DNA of 64,000 nucleotides from Gammaproteobacteria bacterium (GCA_021773795.1 JAJFJT010000036.1:124001-188000), one strand, 5' to 3'; positions 8,314 through 18,060 are shown, counted from the stretch's first letter. Notes: a model not told the origin generated them from the letters alone. Numbers and translations: made by a program.

Positions 8314-10278
8314 TCAGTCTGCGGGTGGCTTTTGAGATCCGGCCGCCACGAACCTGGAGACCACTCCCCGATGCCGGACTTCTATCTGCTCGGCCCCTCT
8401 GATATCTCCGGCAGCCCGTAATCGCTCAGCCAATAGCTGGTAATAGCCCAGTAATGGAATCCTCGGCTTATAGGGATACTCGCCGCCCGCCTTAAGCACC
8501 GCCAACGCCTTGTTCTGTTCTTTTTGCTCCAACAACAAGCGCGCATAGGCCATGCGCGCAAGATAAAAACGCGGGTCTATACGCAAAGCCTCAACATAGG
8601 CATCCCGGGCCTGCTCCCGCCAGCGTTCCCCGACAAGCTCCGGTGCCGTCTGCGCCAGCCGTCCCCGATAAAAATAAGTTTGTGGAGAGAGTGGATTATT
8701 AATCTTTGCCCGCGCGAGCAGACGCGCCGATTCGTGGTAATAACTGGTACGTCTCTCCACAGGCATATCCGCTTCGAACTGCATCAGTGCCGTATAAATT
8801 CGCGCCTCTTCATTGCGCGCTACATAGGCTCCCGGGGCATAAAACGGAATTCCCCCAAGGGCCTTAAGCGCCGCCTGAATTTCACCCTTTTGCAGATATC
8901 GCTGGGACTGCTCCCACTGATGCTGGCTAAGACCCGTTCCCAATAGATAGAAAGCCGGAAGCAGCATGCCGCAAACGATAATGAGACGGTAACCCAAGGG
9001 GGTAAATCGGCGTGCCGGCTGCAGCAGGAAATGACCGGAAGGCCGTATATCGGTGGCAAGCTGATGCAAACGTGCCAATACCAGGCCAACCAGCATCATG
9101 ATAGGCAGAATATAAAGATTGAAAGAAAAAAAACTGTGCAGCGCCGTGGCCATCAATCCCGCAAACAGACCAGACATCTCCAGCCGTAAGCCGACTCCCG
9201 CATCGCCATGCCGCATCGCCCGACGGTAAATGATAAACACCGCAAGCAGGAAAAGAATGAATAAACCCAGACCGGGAACCCCGGTCTCCAGGGCCAGCTC
9301 CAGATAATCGTTATGGACATGAGAGCCCGCACTGGTATCGGTGACGTCACGATAGGCCGGATAGACAAGCCAGAAGGTACCTGCACCAATACCCAGCCAC
9401 GGCGCATCAAGCAGCAATTGCCACGCAGGCTTCCAGATAACATAGCGGCTCGTGCCGGCGCTGCCCGGCTCGGACAGGCTCGATAAGCGCTCCGAAACCA
9501 CGCCATTGAAATCAGTCAGGGCATAAGCCAAAACGAGTAACAGCAACACCGTAAGCGAGGCGTATGGCGGAACTGCCTTGCGATTGGGCCAGAGGACGAA
9601 TGCGCTGCCTATAAGCAAGGCCAGAGTGGCCCCACGACTACCGGTGGTGAACACCGAAAAGGCGAGCAGAAATAAGGCCAATCCATGCCCAATGCTGGCG
9701 GACCAGGCCAGACGCCCCTTGGTCAGGCTATGGATGCATCCGCCCATGCCTGCAAGAGCGATGAGATTGAGAAAGGCAGCGTGCGAGTTACGGGTAGAAA
9801 AGAATGATCGCGGGTCCTGTTCCAGACCCATTTTCTGGTACAAGGCGTAAAGGGCGAGTGCCACGCCAAGGCATTGCACCAGTAAAAAGAGCTGCTTCCA
9901 AAGTTGCTGCGAAGGAGCCAACTTCCAGATCAAAAATATCAGCGGCAGGCTGCCTATTTCCCAGAAATTGAGCAGACTGATATAAGGAGCCACACTCCAA
10001 CTGATACTCAGACCCTGCCATATCCAAAATAAGAATAAGGTCGTCACCACCCCGCTTCTGGGCAATACGAAACCGCCCCCATAGCCACGCAGCAGGGTGA
10101 AGCCCAGCCAGAGCAACAGCAGGATGAGGGAGGCGGCAAAGTATTCGGGATGCTGCCCTTGGTAACCAAGCGCAACACCCAAGGACAAAATCGGCAGTAA
10201 GGTCATCAAAAAGCACGCTAGTGCACCCTGATGTTTGTCGTCATTCCCGGAAAGAGTGCTAACGGCCCTGCTCCACAT
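8314..10278 (-). CDS. O-antigen ligase/polymerase (Wzy_C) family membrane protein with TPR tail
   Basis: About 654 aa from ATG 10278, which overlaps the upstream gene by 20 nt; the frame is open to 10401. The first 420 residues form roughly ten membrane segments. The Wzy_C region is marked by TGSRGATLALLIGS, GIGAGTFWLVYPAYRD and HVHNDYLELALETGVPGLGL, the periplasmic-loop signature of ligases that move a lipid-linked glycan to lipid A, to another glycan or to a protein. The last 220 residues are periplasmic TPR-like helices. Lying downstream of flippase-like and pilin-linked genes, it could be an O-oligosaccharyltransferase or an O-antigen ligase; the substrate cannot be read from sequence. 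Confidence 0.8.
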   Translation of the reverse strand: MWSRAVSTLSGNDDKHQGALACFLMTLLPILSLGVALGYQGQHPEYFAASLILLLLWLGFTLLRGYGGGFVLPRSGVVTTLFLFWIWQGLSISWSVAPYISLLNFWEIGSLPLIFLIWKLAPSQQLWKQLFLLVQCLGVALALYALYQKMGLEQDPRSFFSTRNSHAAFLNLIALAGMGGCIHSLTKGRLAWSASIGHGLALFLLAFSVFTTGSRGATLALLIGSAFVLWPNRKAVPPYASLTVLLLLVLAYALTDFNGVVSERLSSLSEPGSAGTSRYVIWKPAWQLLLDAPWLGIGAGTFWLVYPAYRDVTDTSAGSHVHNDYLELALETGVPGLGLFILFLLAVFIIYRRAMRHGDAGVGLRLEMSGLFAGLMATALHSFFSFNLYILPIMMLVGLVLARLHQLATDIRPSGHFLLQPARRFTPLGYRLIIVCGMLLPAFYLLGTGLSQHQWEQSQRYLQKGEIQAALKALGGIPFYAPGAYVARNEEARIYTALMQFEADMPVERRTSYYHESARLLARAKINNPLSPQTYFYRGRLAQTAPELVGERWREQARDAYVEALRIDPRFYLARMAYARLLLEQKEQNKALAVLKAGGEYPYKPRIPLLGYYQLLAERLRAAGDIRGAEQIEVRHRGVVSRFVAAGSQKPPAD

Positions 10279-11161
10279 CATTCGCGGGCACCTTGACACC
10301 ACCGCGATCGCATCCAAGGGCAACGACAAAGATAAAACCCTCACCCACGAGAAACCAAAGCCGGGAAAATACCGCAATACTGGTGGCATCCGCCGTCGCA
10401 AAACCCAATGCGAGCAAAATGCCCGTAAGCACGCCCTCTCTGACGCCCATGCCGCCCGGAGCTATCACCACAAGGATACCGAGAGTGGCTGCAAGAGGAA
10501 AAGCGAGGCCGACAAGCAAGGAAAATGCACCACCGCCAAGAGCACTCACCAACAGTGCAAAAGAAAGGCCCCAACAGCACCAGCTAAGAAAAAAACAGGG
10601 GCTCGCACGCAAGGCCAGTCCAAAGCCCAGGGCAGAGAATTTCACTGACATGCCAAAGGTGCGCAACAACGCTGCAACGGTACGGTTTAGGTGACTGGAG
10701 AAAAGTAGCGCTCCGATCCCACCCCCCACCATCAACAGCATCCCGCCCCAGTAGACAGGCAGTGCCAACCAAAATAGTGGAATCACGCCCAATGCCATCC
10801 CCATCAGTAGCGCCAGCAATTGAGTCTGTAAAGAAATCAGGGTCAACCGCCCCATAGCCCCGCTCAGCTTCTCCCTCAGGTAAACACTGCGACCAACGAT
10901 AATCCAGAATTTACCCGGGATATATTTGCCGAAGATAGCGAGCCCGGTGGAGGCAAGGCTCTGGCGCCCGCTGACGCTAAAGCCCTGCAGGCGCAACATC
11001 CAGTGCCAACTCGCGGCGTCGGCAAGAAAACCGAGAAACAGCAATATGAAGGAAGCAGCTAGCAGTCCCGGTTCATGCACCGCTGGGACGATGAGATAGT
11101 CGGCGGAATAAAGCGCGTAGAGTAGAAAGGCGAGCGACAGGTAGACGAAATATTTATGCAC
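10259..11161 (-). CDS. flippase-like / LPG-synthase-TM (UPF0104) membrane protein
   Basis: 300 aa starting at GTG 11161. About eight membrane helices with the family signature APGGMGVREGVLTGIL (around residue 235) and an earlier FGKYIPGKFWIIVGR motif. Members include the membrane half of MprF and flippase-like proteins encoded in glycan loci. It lacks the soluble LPG-synthase domain, so lipid aminoacylation is not supported. Its 3' end overlaps the ligase-like gene by 20 nt, implying co-expression in glycan or glycolipid handling. Confidence 0.82.
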   Translation of the reverse strand: MHKYFVYLSLAFLLYALYSADYLIVPAVHEPGLLAASFILLFLGFLADAASWHWMLRLQGFSVSGRQSLASTGLAIFGKYIPGKFWIIVGRSVYLREKLSGAMGRLTLISLQTQLLALLMGMALGVIPLFWLALPVYWGGMLLMVGGGIGALLFSSHLNRTVAALLRTFGMSVKFSALGFGLALRASPCFFLSWCCWGLSFALLVSALGGGAFSLLVGLAFPLAATLGILVVIAPGGMGVREGVLTGILLALGFATADATSIAVFSRLWFLVGEGFIFVVALGCDRGGVKVPANDVEQGR

Positions 11162-11259
11162 CCATTCGATTCCATACTTTATCGGGATATAAGGCTATCC
11201 CTATACCCTTGCCGAGGCTCACCTCCAGACTGCTAGTAAAAGCACACATTCCGCGAAGG

Positions 11260-11278
11260 ATAGCAGGAGCCTGTCAAA
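11260..11278. repeat. solo end of the 160-bp inverted-repeat element
   Basis: gatagcaggagcctgtc repeats the left flank and first ten bases of the element at 7071-7230, then diverges. It lies in the 241-bp divergent intergenic region 11162-11402, which otherwise shows no gene. Confidence 0.45.
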
Positions 11279-11402
11279 CTTGGGATCGCTCTACCCGACT
11301 CTCTCCCACTCCGAATCTCTGGCTCCGGCGGGATGTGCTACGTTTCCCCCGCCAACAAAAATTAGCAGCCTCACGGCGAGCAAAATACGATAATAACTCC
11401 CC

Positions 11403-12074
11403 ATGAAATTTTTAGATGACCAATTACTGAATACGCTCGCCCGCCAACTTGCTCCTGAGGACCGGGATGAAATGGCAATCCCCAGCTATTTGCATCGTAA
11501 TCCACTGTTACGATGGGTGGCACGAAGGCGCTTGCACTTGATTGCAGCCTGGTACGAACGCCTGGCAATCAGTAAGGGTCAAGATTTGCAGGTGATGGAT
11601 TTTGGCTGTGGTACGGGGATCCTGTTCCCCACCTTGCTAGGCCATGCTACCAAGGTGTTCGGCGTGGATATCGTATTGGATGCTGCAGCTTATGTGGTCG
11701 AGCAGCTTGGACTATCGGACCGTGTCGTGCTGGTGTCCGCGGATGAGACAGAGCAACACATCGGGTCCAACAGCCTCGATATCATCGTCGCCGGCGAGGT
11801 GCTCGAGCATGTGGACAATGTGGCCGAAACATCGAGGCTATTTCACCACCTGCTGCGCACAGACGGTTCCTTGCTGGTTAGTCTGCCGACAGAAAGCGTC
11901 CTGTATCGCCTGGGACGCCGGCTAGCAGGCTTCCACGGGCATTACCATCACAGCAACGCAGCGGCCATACATCCGGTGATTTTGGAAAATGGCTTCATGC
12001 TGGAAGGTATGGCCAAAATGCCATTGTCGGATCCATTCGCCATTTATTGGGTCGCCAGCTATCGGAAATGCTGA
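11403..12074 (+). CDS. class I SAM-dependent methyltransferase
   Basis: 223 aa. The Rossmann SAM-binding motif VMDFGCGTGILFPTLLG (motif I, about residues 65-81), acidic VFGVDIV (motif II) and LDIIVAGEVLEHVDNV (motif IV region) are all visible, as in UbiG- or Methyltransf_11-type enzymes. The substrate is unknown. It is the only plus-strand gene inside an otherwise minus-strand glycan region, so it could modify a sugar or lipid intermediate made by its neighbours, but that is only context. It converges on the GT2 gene with 21 nt between stops. Confidence 0.85.
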   Translation: MKFLDDQLLNTLARQLAPEDRDEMAIPSYLHRNPLLRWVARRRLHLIAAWYERLAISKGQDLQVMDFGCGTGILFPTLLGHATKVFGVDIVLDAAAYVVEQLGLSDRVVLVSADETEQHIGSNSLDIIVAGEVLEHVDNVAETSRLFHHLLRTDGSLLVSLPTESVLYRLGRRLAGFHGHYHHSNAAAIHPVILENGFMLEGMAKMPLSDPFAIYWVASYRKC

Positions 12075-12095
12075 TGGTCGCCATACCTTGCCCAG

Positions 12096-12956
12096 TTACT
12101 TTCGCTCACTATAGAGGAGCATGGTTATCTGCTCGGATATCAGACCTATCAGGAAAATCAGCACGGAGACGATCAATAGCAGCGCACTCATATTAGTAAA
12201 ACGGCCGTATGAAAAATAAGTGTAAGCGTAATGCCCAACACCCACGAGAAAATGCACCAGGCTGACAGGAAAAAAAACCTTGAGCGGTGAGTACAAGGTA
12301 CCGACCTTGAAGATAATAAGAAAAAAACGCGTGCCGTCTCGAAGAAGATTGATATGGCTTTTGCCATGACCGCTGCGCGCATGGGCGCGTATAGGGGAAT
12401 ATGCAACCGTGTAACCCGAGCGAAAGAAGGCCATGGTTATCGTTGTCGGATAGGAAAATCCGTTTGGCAACAAGTGTAGGAACTCTCGAAACTTATCGGC
12501 TTTTACCACCCGAAAACCCGAGGTGAGGTCCTCAATTTTACGACCCACCATCCAGCCAGCCACTCGATTGTATATCGCGTTAGCCCCCCACCGGCCAAGA
12601 CTCGCATGGGTACTCGTATGGCGAGCTCCCACCACCATGTCAAAGCCTTCGTCCAGTTTCGAGAGCAACTCGGGAATAACCGCAGGATCGTGCTGGCCGT
12701 CCGCGTCCATGAAAACCAGGGTGCGGCCCCGCGCCGCACGTGCGCCAGTCTTTACCGCAGCTCCATTTCCCATGCTGTAAGCATGTGAGATGACATTTAT
12801 CTGATGCTGCCGACAGATACTAATCGTTGCATCTGTAGAGCCATCATCAACCACAATCACCTCCGCATCCGGCAGAACTTTTTTAAGTTCCGGAAGCAGT
12901 TTTTCCAGGCTTTTCGCCTCGTTCTTTGCGGGTATTACAATGGAAATATCGCACAT
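12096..12956 (-). CDS. GT2 family glycosyltransferase, polyprenol-phosphate type
   Basis: 286 aa. An N-terminal GT-A domain has SIVIPAKNEAKSLEKLLPEL, VIVVDDGSTDAT (nucleotide binding) and FMDADGQHDP (DxD metal site), as in dolichyl/polyprenyl-phosphate mannose or glucose synthases. SGHGKSHINLLRDG is the usual conserved loop. Two membrane helices at the C-terminus (about 225-245 and 255-278) anchor it. Such enzymes load one sugar onto undecaprenyl phosphate for periplasmic GT-C enzymes. It lies 41 nt downstream of two TMTC-like proteins on the same strand, which would use that kind of donor (inference). Confidence 0.88.
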   Translation of the reverse strand: MCDISIVIPAKNEAKSLEKLLPELKKVLPDAEVIVVDDGSTDATISICRQHQINVISHAYSMGNGAAVKTGARAARGRTLVFMDADGQHDPAVIPELLSKLDEGFDMVVGARHTSTHASLGRWGANAIYNRVAGWMVGRKIEDLTSGFRVVKADKFREFLHLLPNGFSYPTTITMAFFRSGYTVAYSPIRAHARSGHGKSHINLLRDGTRFFLIIFKVGTLYSPLKVFFPVSLVHFLVGVGHYAYTYFSYGRFTNMSALLLIVSVLIFLIGLISEQITMLLYSERK

Positions 12957-12997
12957 GGGAACTCAGGGAGCCTCTGTTCTATTTGTGAGCATAATAA

Positions 12998-15076
12998 TCA
13001 CTTGCTTGTCAACAGCGCCTTCGTAAGACGTTGCTTTAGAACCGCTACTTCAGTCTGGCGCAAAGCTGAGTAGCCCTCATCCTGCTCTATGCTTTCGAGT
13101 AATTCACCCGCCTCACGCAACCGGGCCTCTTTAAGATACAACGCGACCAATTCAAGCACATACTGCATCTGGCTAGGATCAGCGGTCGCCGCCCTTCTTA
13201 ATAGCTCAATAGCTCGCTTTGGCTTATTTTCAGTAACATACAGTTCTGCCAGGCTACCCAGCAAAATCGCTCTACCCCGCCCACCGAAGCGCGGATTGGC
13301 TATCGCCAAATTAAACCAATCTTTCGCCTGGCCGGACAGAGCGACGCAATAAGGCCCACCATTTTTGCTAATGCACTGCTGAAGATTACGTAAGGCATGG
13401 AGGGTAGAAGCCTGAATCCCGTGAGTTCGCAGACGCACCTCAATCTCCTCATCCACACGCAATGCAAACAGTTTGATCTGCTCCACATCCGGGGTTAATT
13501 CAGTGAAGTAGATAGATAACGGCTGCTTCTCGTTCGCGGTTCTCAGACTTGGAGAATCAGACATCGGTAAGCTTTGCTGGAGTAGCGACAAAAGTTTGCG
13601 CATCTCTATCAGAGTAATCACTTCCGCCGGGTTTAAATAGGCGGCTTTTTGATAGTGCATGAAACTAACGCTTATCTCTCCACCCTGATGATGATTGGTT
13701 ACCGCATAAACACCATGTATCCGGCCTGATTGGGGATGATTGCGCAGGCTTATTTCAATCATTGCCTGACGATTCTGCCAAACATTTGCCCTGGAGGAGG
13801 TGATGAAAGCCAAGGCGCCCAACACCAGCATCAGTACTGGAATCAACAATCGGCCTGACTTGCCAACTCGCTCCAACCCTACGGCAAGATAATACAGAGC
13901 TGCAAAGAGCAGGCCGAAAGTCGGCACGTAGTTGCGGTGCTCGTGCACAATCTCCAAGCCCAATATGCCGGATTCGACGCCATGCCCGACCACAAACCAC
14001 AGTATTCCAAAGGCCCACACCGCTTGCCGTCGTACTCCCGCGAGCGATAACCCTAGCAGGAGCGCCCAGGCACCCACAGACCACAGGGTGGTAAGCGGCT
14101 CCATGATTCCCCGGCTAATAGCAATATCATCGTGAAACAGGCCAAAGGCGCGGATATCCGGGACAAATATCAGCCCCAAATAGAAAAACAATACGCGGGA
14201 CTCGGTCAGCAAGCGCTCGTAAAGGGTGAAGTCCCGGATTAGATACATCTCGGAGAGAAAGTCCGGCTTGAGGAGCAGCACGCCGAAAATCAACACCGTC
14301 GGCAGGGCAACAGTCAGAACATAAAATGCCAGCAGCCAGCGCCGACGAGTGGAAGACAGCGTGGCACGGTGAAAAAAGAAGCACTCCAGCAGCAGCGTCA
14401 GATAGGGCAACAAAACCGCATTTTCCTTGCACAGCGCTCCAAGGATTGTGCCTCCCGCCACCCCCAGCAGCATCAGGAACAAACCCTGACCACGCCCGGC
14501 CTCGAAACGCCCCCGCCCCCAGACAAAAATAGCCAGGCCGGCAAACACAAAAAATGCGGCCATACTGGTCATCCGCTGCACCACGTACAGCACGCTGGTC
14601 AGTTGAATGGGGTGCAACAACCACAGCCCCGCCACCAGCAAAGGAAAATACATGGCCAGACGCCCGTTGGCGGGCATCGCTGCAATCCCTGCAAGCGACC
14701 ATCGCCTCACCAACAGCAGGCTCAGCAGATAAACCAGGACACCATTGGCCAGGTGAATCAAGACGTTGGTAAGTTTGAATGCCTGGGTGTTGAACTCACC
14801 ACCAGCGAAATAATAATTCAGCGCAAAACTCAGGCGCGCCAAGCCACGCCCGGGAAAACGTTCCCCTCCAGAAAAGATTGCGTCATGCAGACTGCTCGCG
14901 CCCAAGTCCTTGATAGCGATGAGCGGTTCGTAGAGCAAATTGGGATAATCATCAAACAGAAAGGACCCCGGCAAACCCAAGGCATAGACAAATCCCGTCA
15001 GCAGCAGCAATCCAGCGAAAATAAGCATTGCCCAGATCGAAGGCAGTGCAAACACGAGAGGACGAGTAGGTTTCAT
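12998..15076 (-). CDS. TMTC-like multi-pass membrane protein with TPR domain (copy 2)
   Basis: 692 aa from ATG 15076 (TAGGG about 9 nt upstream; a TTG lies two codons earlier). About ten membrane helices precede a C-terminal TPR region (about 560-690). Hallmarks shared with TMTC proteins: FLFDDYPNL in the first periplasmic loop (acidic pair as in GT-C enzymes), LLHPIQLTSVLYVVQRMTSM, and CKENAVLLPYLTLLLE. Eukaryotic TMTCs are protein O-mannosyltransferases using lipid-linked sugar. The neighbouring upstream gene is a full-length paralogue with the same motifs at the same spacing, so a tandem duplication is clear. Likely role: periplasmic glycosyl transfer, perhaps onto pilin; untested. Confidence 0.78.
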   Translation of the reverse strand: MKPTRPLVFALPSIWAMLIFAGLLLLTGFVYALGLPGSFLFDDYPNLLYEPLIAIKDLGASSLHDAIFSGGERFPGRGLARLSFALNYYFAGGEFNTQAFKLTNVLIHLANGVLVYLLSLLLVRRWSLAGIAAMPANGRLAMYFPLLVAGLWLLHPIQLTSVLYVVQRMTSMAAFFVFAGLAIFVWGRGRFEAGRGQGLFLMLLGVAGGTILGALCKENAVLLPYLTLLLECFFFHRATLSSTRRRWLLAFYVLTVALPTVLIFGVLLLKPDFLSEMYLIRDFTLYERLLTESRVLFFYLGLIFVPDIRAFGLFHDDIAISRGIMEPLTTLWSVGAWALLLGLSLAGVRRQAVWAFGILWFVVGHGVESGILGLEIVHEHRNYVPTFGLLFAALYYLAVGLERVGKSGRLLIPVLMLVLGALAFITSSRANVWQNRQAMIEISLRNHPQSGRIHGVYAVTNHHQGGEISVSFMHYQKAAYLNPAEVITLIEMRKLLSLLQQSLPMSDSPSLRTANEKQPLSIYFTELTPDVEQIKLFALRVDEEIEVRLRTHGIQASTLHALRNLQQCISKNGGPYCVALSGQAKDWFNLAIANPRFGGRGRAILLGSLAELYVTENKPKRAIELLRRAATADPSQMQYVLELVALYLKEARLREAGELLESIEQDEGYSALRQTEVAVLKQRLTKALLTSK

Positions 15077-15222
15077 ATTCAAGCCCTACGGGTCTCATGT
15101 TGTTCGAGCACGCGGCAAACCCGTGGGAACATGCTTGCTAGCCACCCTCCACCAATGCCTGTCAGGGGGTTAGGGTAAATGTTGGCGATATGGCTATCCC
15201 TTGCCTCGGCTATCACTTTCCT

Positions 15223-17316
15223 TTACTCCCCTTGGTCCTGCGCACGCGGCACCGGGATCTGTTGCCGAAGGAAGCGGGCCTCTCGCGCAAAAATACCTTG
15301 TAACCCCGGTCGCTCCTCCAATCCGGACAGCACTGCCTCCGCCCGCTCAAACTTGCCGTTTTCAATAAGAAAACTTGCATGAAGAACCTGCCATTCTGCT
15401 TTTCCCGGATTCGCCCTCACAGCTCGGTCCGCATATTCCAGAGCCTGGGGGAAATTCCCCTTGGAACCATGAATTTTCGCCACCGAAGCCAAAAAATCAC
15501 TCCTTTGCGCGCTACTCATGTGCTCCCGCTTAAGCAGGGTGGCATACCAACCGAGCACCTTGGGGGCCGAAGCACAATAATCCAGCCGCGCGAGCAGGCA
15601 ACGCTCCAACTCTTCCATACCATAGAAGGTTTCAGCGTTAACACGCTCCTCTCGCAGACGCCGTTCCAGCTCGGTACCAATCCCACGCCCCAATCTACTC
15701 AAATATTCCGGATCCAGCACCAAATCGACATGGAGAATATCCAGTTCCCCCACTATCGGCACCTTCGCATCCGACTGTAATTTGTCAGAGGTGATATCTA
15801 TCAGCAAGCCATTGCTAAGGCGCTGCATCCTTACCAGCCCGGAGATAAAGGCCGGATTCGCAGCACTGGCCCGCTGGTAAGCCTTAAAGGTAAGGCGCAC
15901 ATCATGCCGCTGATCATCGTGAAAATTTCCAAGTTGATACTGGGCTCGATAGGAGTCCGGATGATTGCGGGCGGAAAAATAAACAAAGCTCTCGATATTC
16001 CCCCAAATATTGGCGCGCACATGGGTAAGAAAGCCAAGAACTCCGATCACCAGGATGATTAACAGGGGTAATCGACGGCGCGCCTTGCCCGATACTTCAA
16101 TCCAGTGAAAGAGGAAATACGCCAAGGCGAAGAACACACCATAGAGGGGCAGGTAATTGCGATGCTCGTGGGTAATCTCCAGCGCAATAAAACTGGACTC
16201 CATACTGTGACCGCACAGGTACCAGAGGATGGCGAAAGCGAGCACGTTGTTGCGCCTTAGACTACGCAGGGCAAAGAGCAGCAGTACCACCAGGGCAAAC
16301 AGAGAGAGCGCCGTGCTCCAAGGGGTAAAGAGCCCCAGGCTCAAGGGGATGTCTTCGTGAAATAATCCAAAGGAACGAAGACTGGGAAAAAATACCAGTG
16401 ACAGATAAAAGAACAAGATGCGTGACTCGGTAAGCAGGCGCTCAGCCAAACCAAATTCCCGCGCCAGATAGAGGTCACCAATGAACTCCGGGTGACTGAG
16501 TACATAGACAAGAACCAACAGCATGGGAATGAACAGCGAAACGGCAAATAACGCCCCCACCCAGTGGCGCGCGCCAGGCGCCAGCGTGTCGCGGCGAAAA
16601 CACAGAAATTCTACCAACAGGGCGAACAGCGGGGTCAGCGCCGCGTTCTCCTTGGCAGAGAAACCCAGTACCGTCGCGCCTCCCAGGCCGCAGAACATCA
16701 ACACCATAGCAAAAGGCCTGCCCGCCTCCAGCCGTGTACGGCCCGCAACATAAAGGGATACACCGGCTAAGCTGAAAAAGGCCGCCAAGGTGTTCATCCG
16801 TTGCACCACGTAGAGCACGCTGCTGAGTTGGATAGGGTGGAGCAGCCAGATGGCAGTAACCACTACCGGAAACCAGCTCCAGGGGCCTGAGACCTGCATC
16901 ATCGACGCGGCTGACCCGGGCCCCCTGCGCAGGCGCGAGAGCAACATCCCGGACAACAGGTAAACCAGCAAGGCATTGACTAGGTGGATAACAAGATTGC
17001 TCACCTTGAAGGCGAACGCATCCAGCTGACCTCCGGAAAAATAGTAATTGAGTCCGAAACTCAGGCGGGACAATGGACGAGGGATAGAGGTGGAACCGGG
17101 GCCAGAAAAGGCCGCATCCCGCAGCTCAGAATAATCCAGCGTTTCCACTCGGTTGAAATTGTTCCAGACGATATTGACATAGTCATCGAATAGAAAAGGG
17201 CCGCTCAGGCCAGGAAAATAGGCGAGTATTCCCAATGCGAGCACAAATAGCAGGGTGAGCCTGGCAGGCAGTACCGGGCTGCAGATCCTATTCAAAAGGG
17301 TTGAGGGAATGCGCAT
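15223..17316 (-). CDS. TMTC-like multi-pass membrane protein with TPR domain (copy 1)
   Basis: 697 aa from ATG 17316. It is the paralogue of the next gene downstream (12998-15076): GPFLFDDYVNIVWNNF, LLHPIQLSSVLYVVQRMNTL, SAKENAALTPLFALLVE and HEHRNYLPLYGVFFAL are shared, followed by a TPR-rich C-terminus. The FDDY acidic pair is the probable GT-C catalytic or metal site. It lies directly downstream of pilA with a terminator between, and its own promoter is not obvious. Close association of TMTC-like proteins with pilin suggests that it glycosylates the pilin or a glycan attached to it; this is inference from position. Confidence 0.78.
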   Translation of the reverse strand: MRIPSTLLNRICSPVLPARLTLLFVLALGILAYFPGLSGPFLFDDYVNIVWNNFNRVETLDYSELRDAAFSGPGSTSIPRPLSRLSFGLNYYFSGGQLDAFAFKVSNLVIHLVNALLVYLLSGMLLSRLRRGPGSAASMMQVSGPWSWFPVVVTAIWLLHPIQLSSVLYVVQRMNTLAAFFSLAGVSLYVAGRTRLEAGRPFAMVLMFCGLGGATVLGFSAKENAALTPLFALLVEFLCFRRDTLAPGARHWVGALFAVSLFIPMLLVLVYVLSHPEFIGDLYLAREFGLAERLLTESRILFFYLSLVFFPSLRSFGLFHEDIPLSLGLFTPWSTALSLFALVVLLLFALRSLRRNNVLAFAILWYLCGHSMESSFIALEITHEHRNYLPLYGVFFALAYFLFHWIEVSGKARRRLPLLIILVIGVLGFLTHVRANIWGNIESFVYFSARNHPDSYRAQYQLGNFHDDQRHDVRLTFKAYQRASAANPAFISGLVRMQRLSNGLLIDITSDKLQSDAKVPIVGELDILHVDLVLDPEYLSRLGRGIGTELERRLREERVNAETFYGMEELERCLLARLDYCASAPKVLGWYATLLKREHMSSAQRSDFLASVAKIHGSKGNFPQALEYADRAVRANPGKAEWQVLHASFLIENGKFERAEAVLSGLEERPGLQGIFAREARFLRQQIPVPRAQDQGE

Positions 17317-17466
17317 ATGTCATCCGTAACCAGGGTACGGGGACGGGATGGACCGAGCCGAGCCGGAAGTGACTTGTCAGGAACGACGTGTAGTCCGCAA
17401 GGATTGCACCGTCCCAAATACTATATTCCTGAGATTGCGCTCATTTACGAGGGCGCTGAACGTAAA

Positions 17467-17490
17467 CAGGGAGGCCCGGGGGCCTCCCTG
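17467..17490 (-). terminator. strong hairpin terminator of pilA
   Basis: Perfect 10-bp stem CAGGGAGGCC / GGCCTCCCTG with a 4-nt loop, followed on the minus strand by TTTACGTT. It begins 27 nt past the pilA stop and separates pilA from the TMTC-like genes, as expected for a highly expressed pilin. Confidence 0.85.
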
Positions 17491-17516
17491 TCGGGTACCA
17501 CAAAAACGAAGCGAGC

Positions 17517-17969
17517 TTACTGCTTCGGACGATACTTGCTGGTAACAGAACCACTAATAGCCCAGGTCAACCCACCAGCGCCACAGGTGCCCGTATAGAC
17601 TACAGTCTGGCCGCCCGTTACTGCAGCACCAATTGCCGTATAGACGATGGTGACGGAGCCGGCCGTGGCACTGGTGCCAACGGCAGTCACAGAGCGCACA
17701 TAGGTACCGACATAGGAGGCCGCAACGGCAAGATCCAGGCTCGAGTTAGTGGTGGCGGCTGAGAGGGAAGCATCGCTACAGGCAATACCAAGCGCAGTAC
17801 GTGCCGGTGCGGAGACACCCGAACCTTCGGAGACCTTGGCCTTGATGGTGTAGTCCTGGTAGGCGGGAATGGCGACAGCCGCGAGGATGCCGATAATGGC
17901 CACCACGATCATCAATTCGATGAGGGTGAAGCCCTGTTGAACCTTTTTCATGTTTTGTAGCTGTTTCAT
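17517..17969 (-). CDS. pilA: type IV major pilin
   Basis: 150 aa. Short leader [13 protein letters not shown], PilD cleavage after Gly13, then the canonical N-methylated helix [20 protein letters not shown] with the conserved Glu5 of the mature protein. The globular part is rich in Ala, Thr, Ser, Val and Gly and has two late cysteines (CSDAS and TGTCGAGG), possibly forming the disulfide loop. The start at 17969 has AAGGGG 7 nt upstream. The many Ser/Thr residues would allow O-glycosylation. It is preceded by a sigma54 promoter and pilSR, followed by a terminator. Confidence 0.95.
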   Translation of the reverse strand: MKQLQNMKKVQQGFTLIELMIVVAIIGILAAVAIPAYQDYTIKAKVSEGSGVSAPARTALGIACSDASLSAATTNSSLDLAVAASYVGTYVRSVTAVGTSATAGSVTIVYTAIGAAVTGGQTVVYTGTCGAGGLTWAISGSVTSKYRPKQ

Positions 17970-18060
17970 GGTTATGCCCCTTGCGAGAAAAAGAAACTAT
18001 CTGGTCAATATCTTTACCAAGGATCGGTGTGAGATACGGTATGTTGCTGGGAAACATAAC

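Noticed and set aside
8314..10278. firm assignment as WaaL or PglL
   Set aside because: The Wzy_C signature is shared by ligases, polymerases and protein O-oligosaccharyltransferases; the sequence alone does not decide.
14369..15178. 269-aa plus-strand frame opposite the TMTC-like gene
   Set aside because: Gln/Lys/Arg-rich shadow of the membrane protein read backwards, no motif and no ribosome site.
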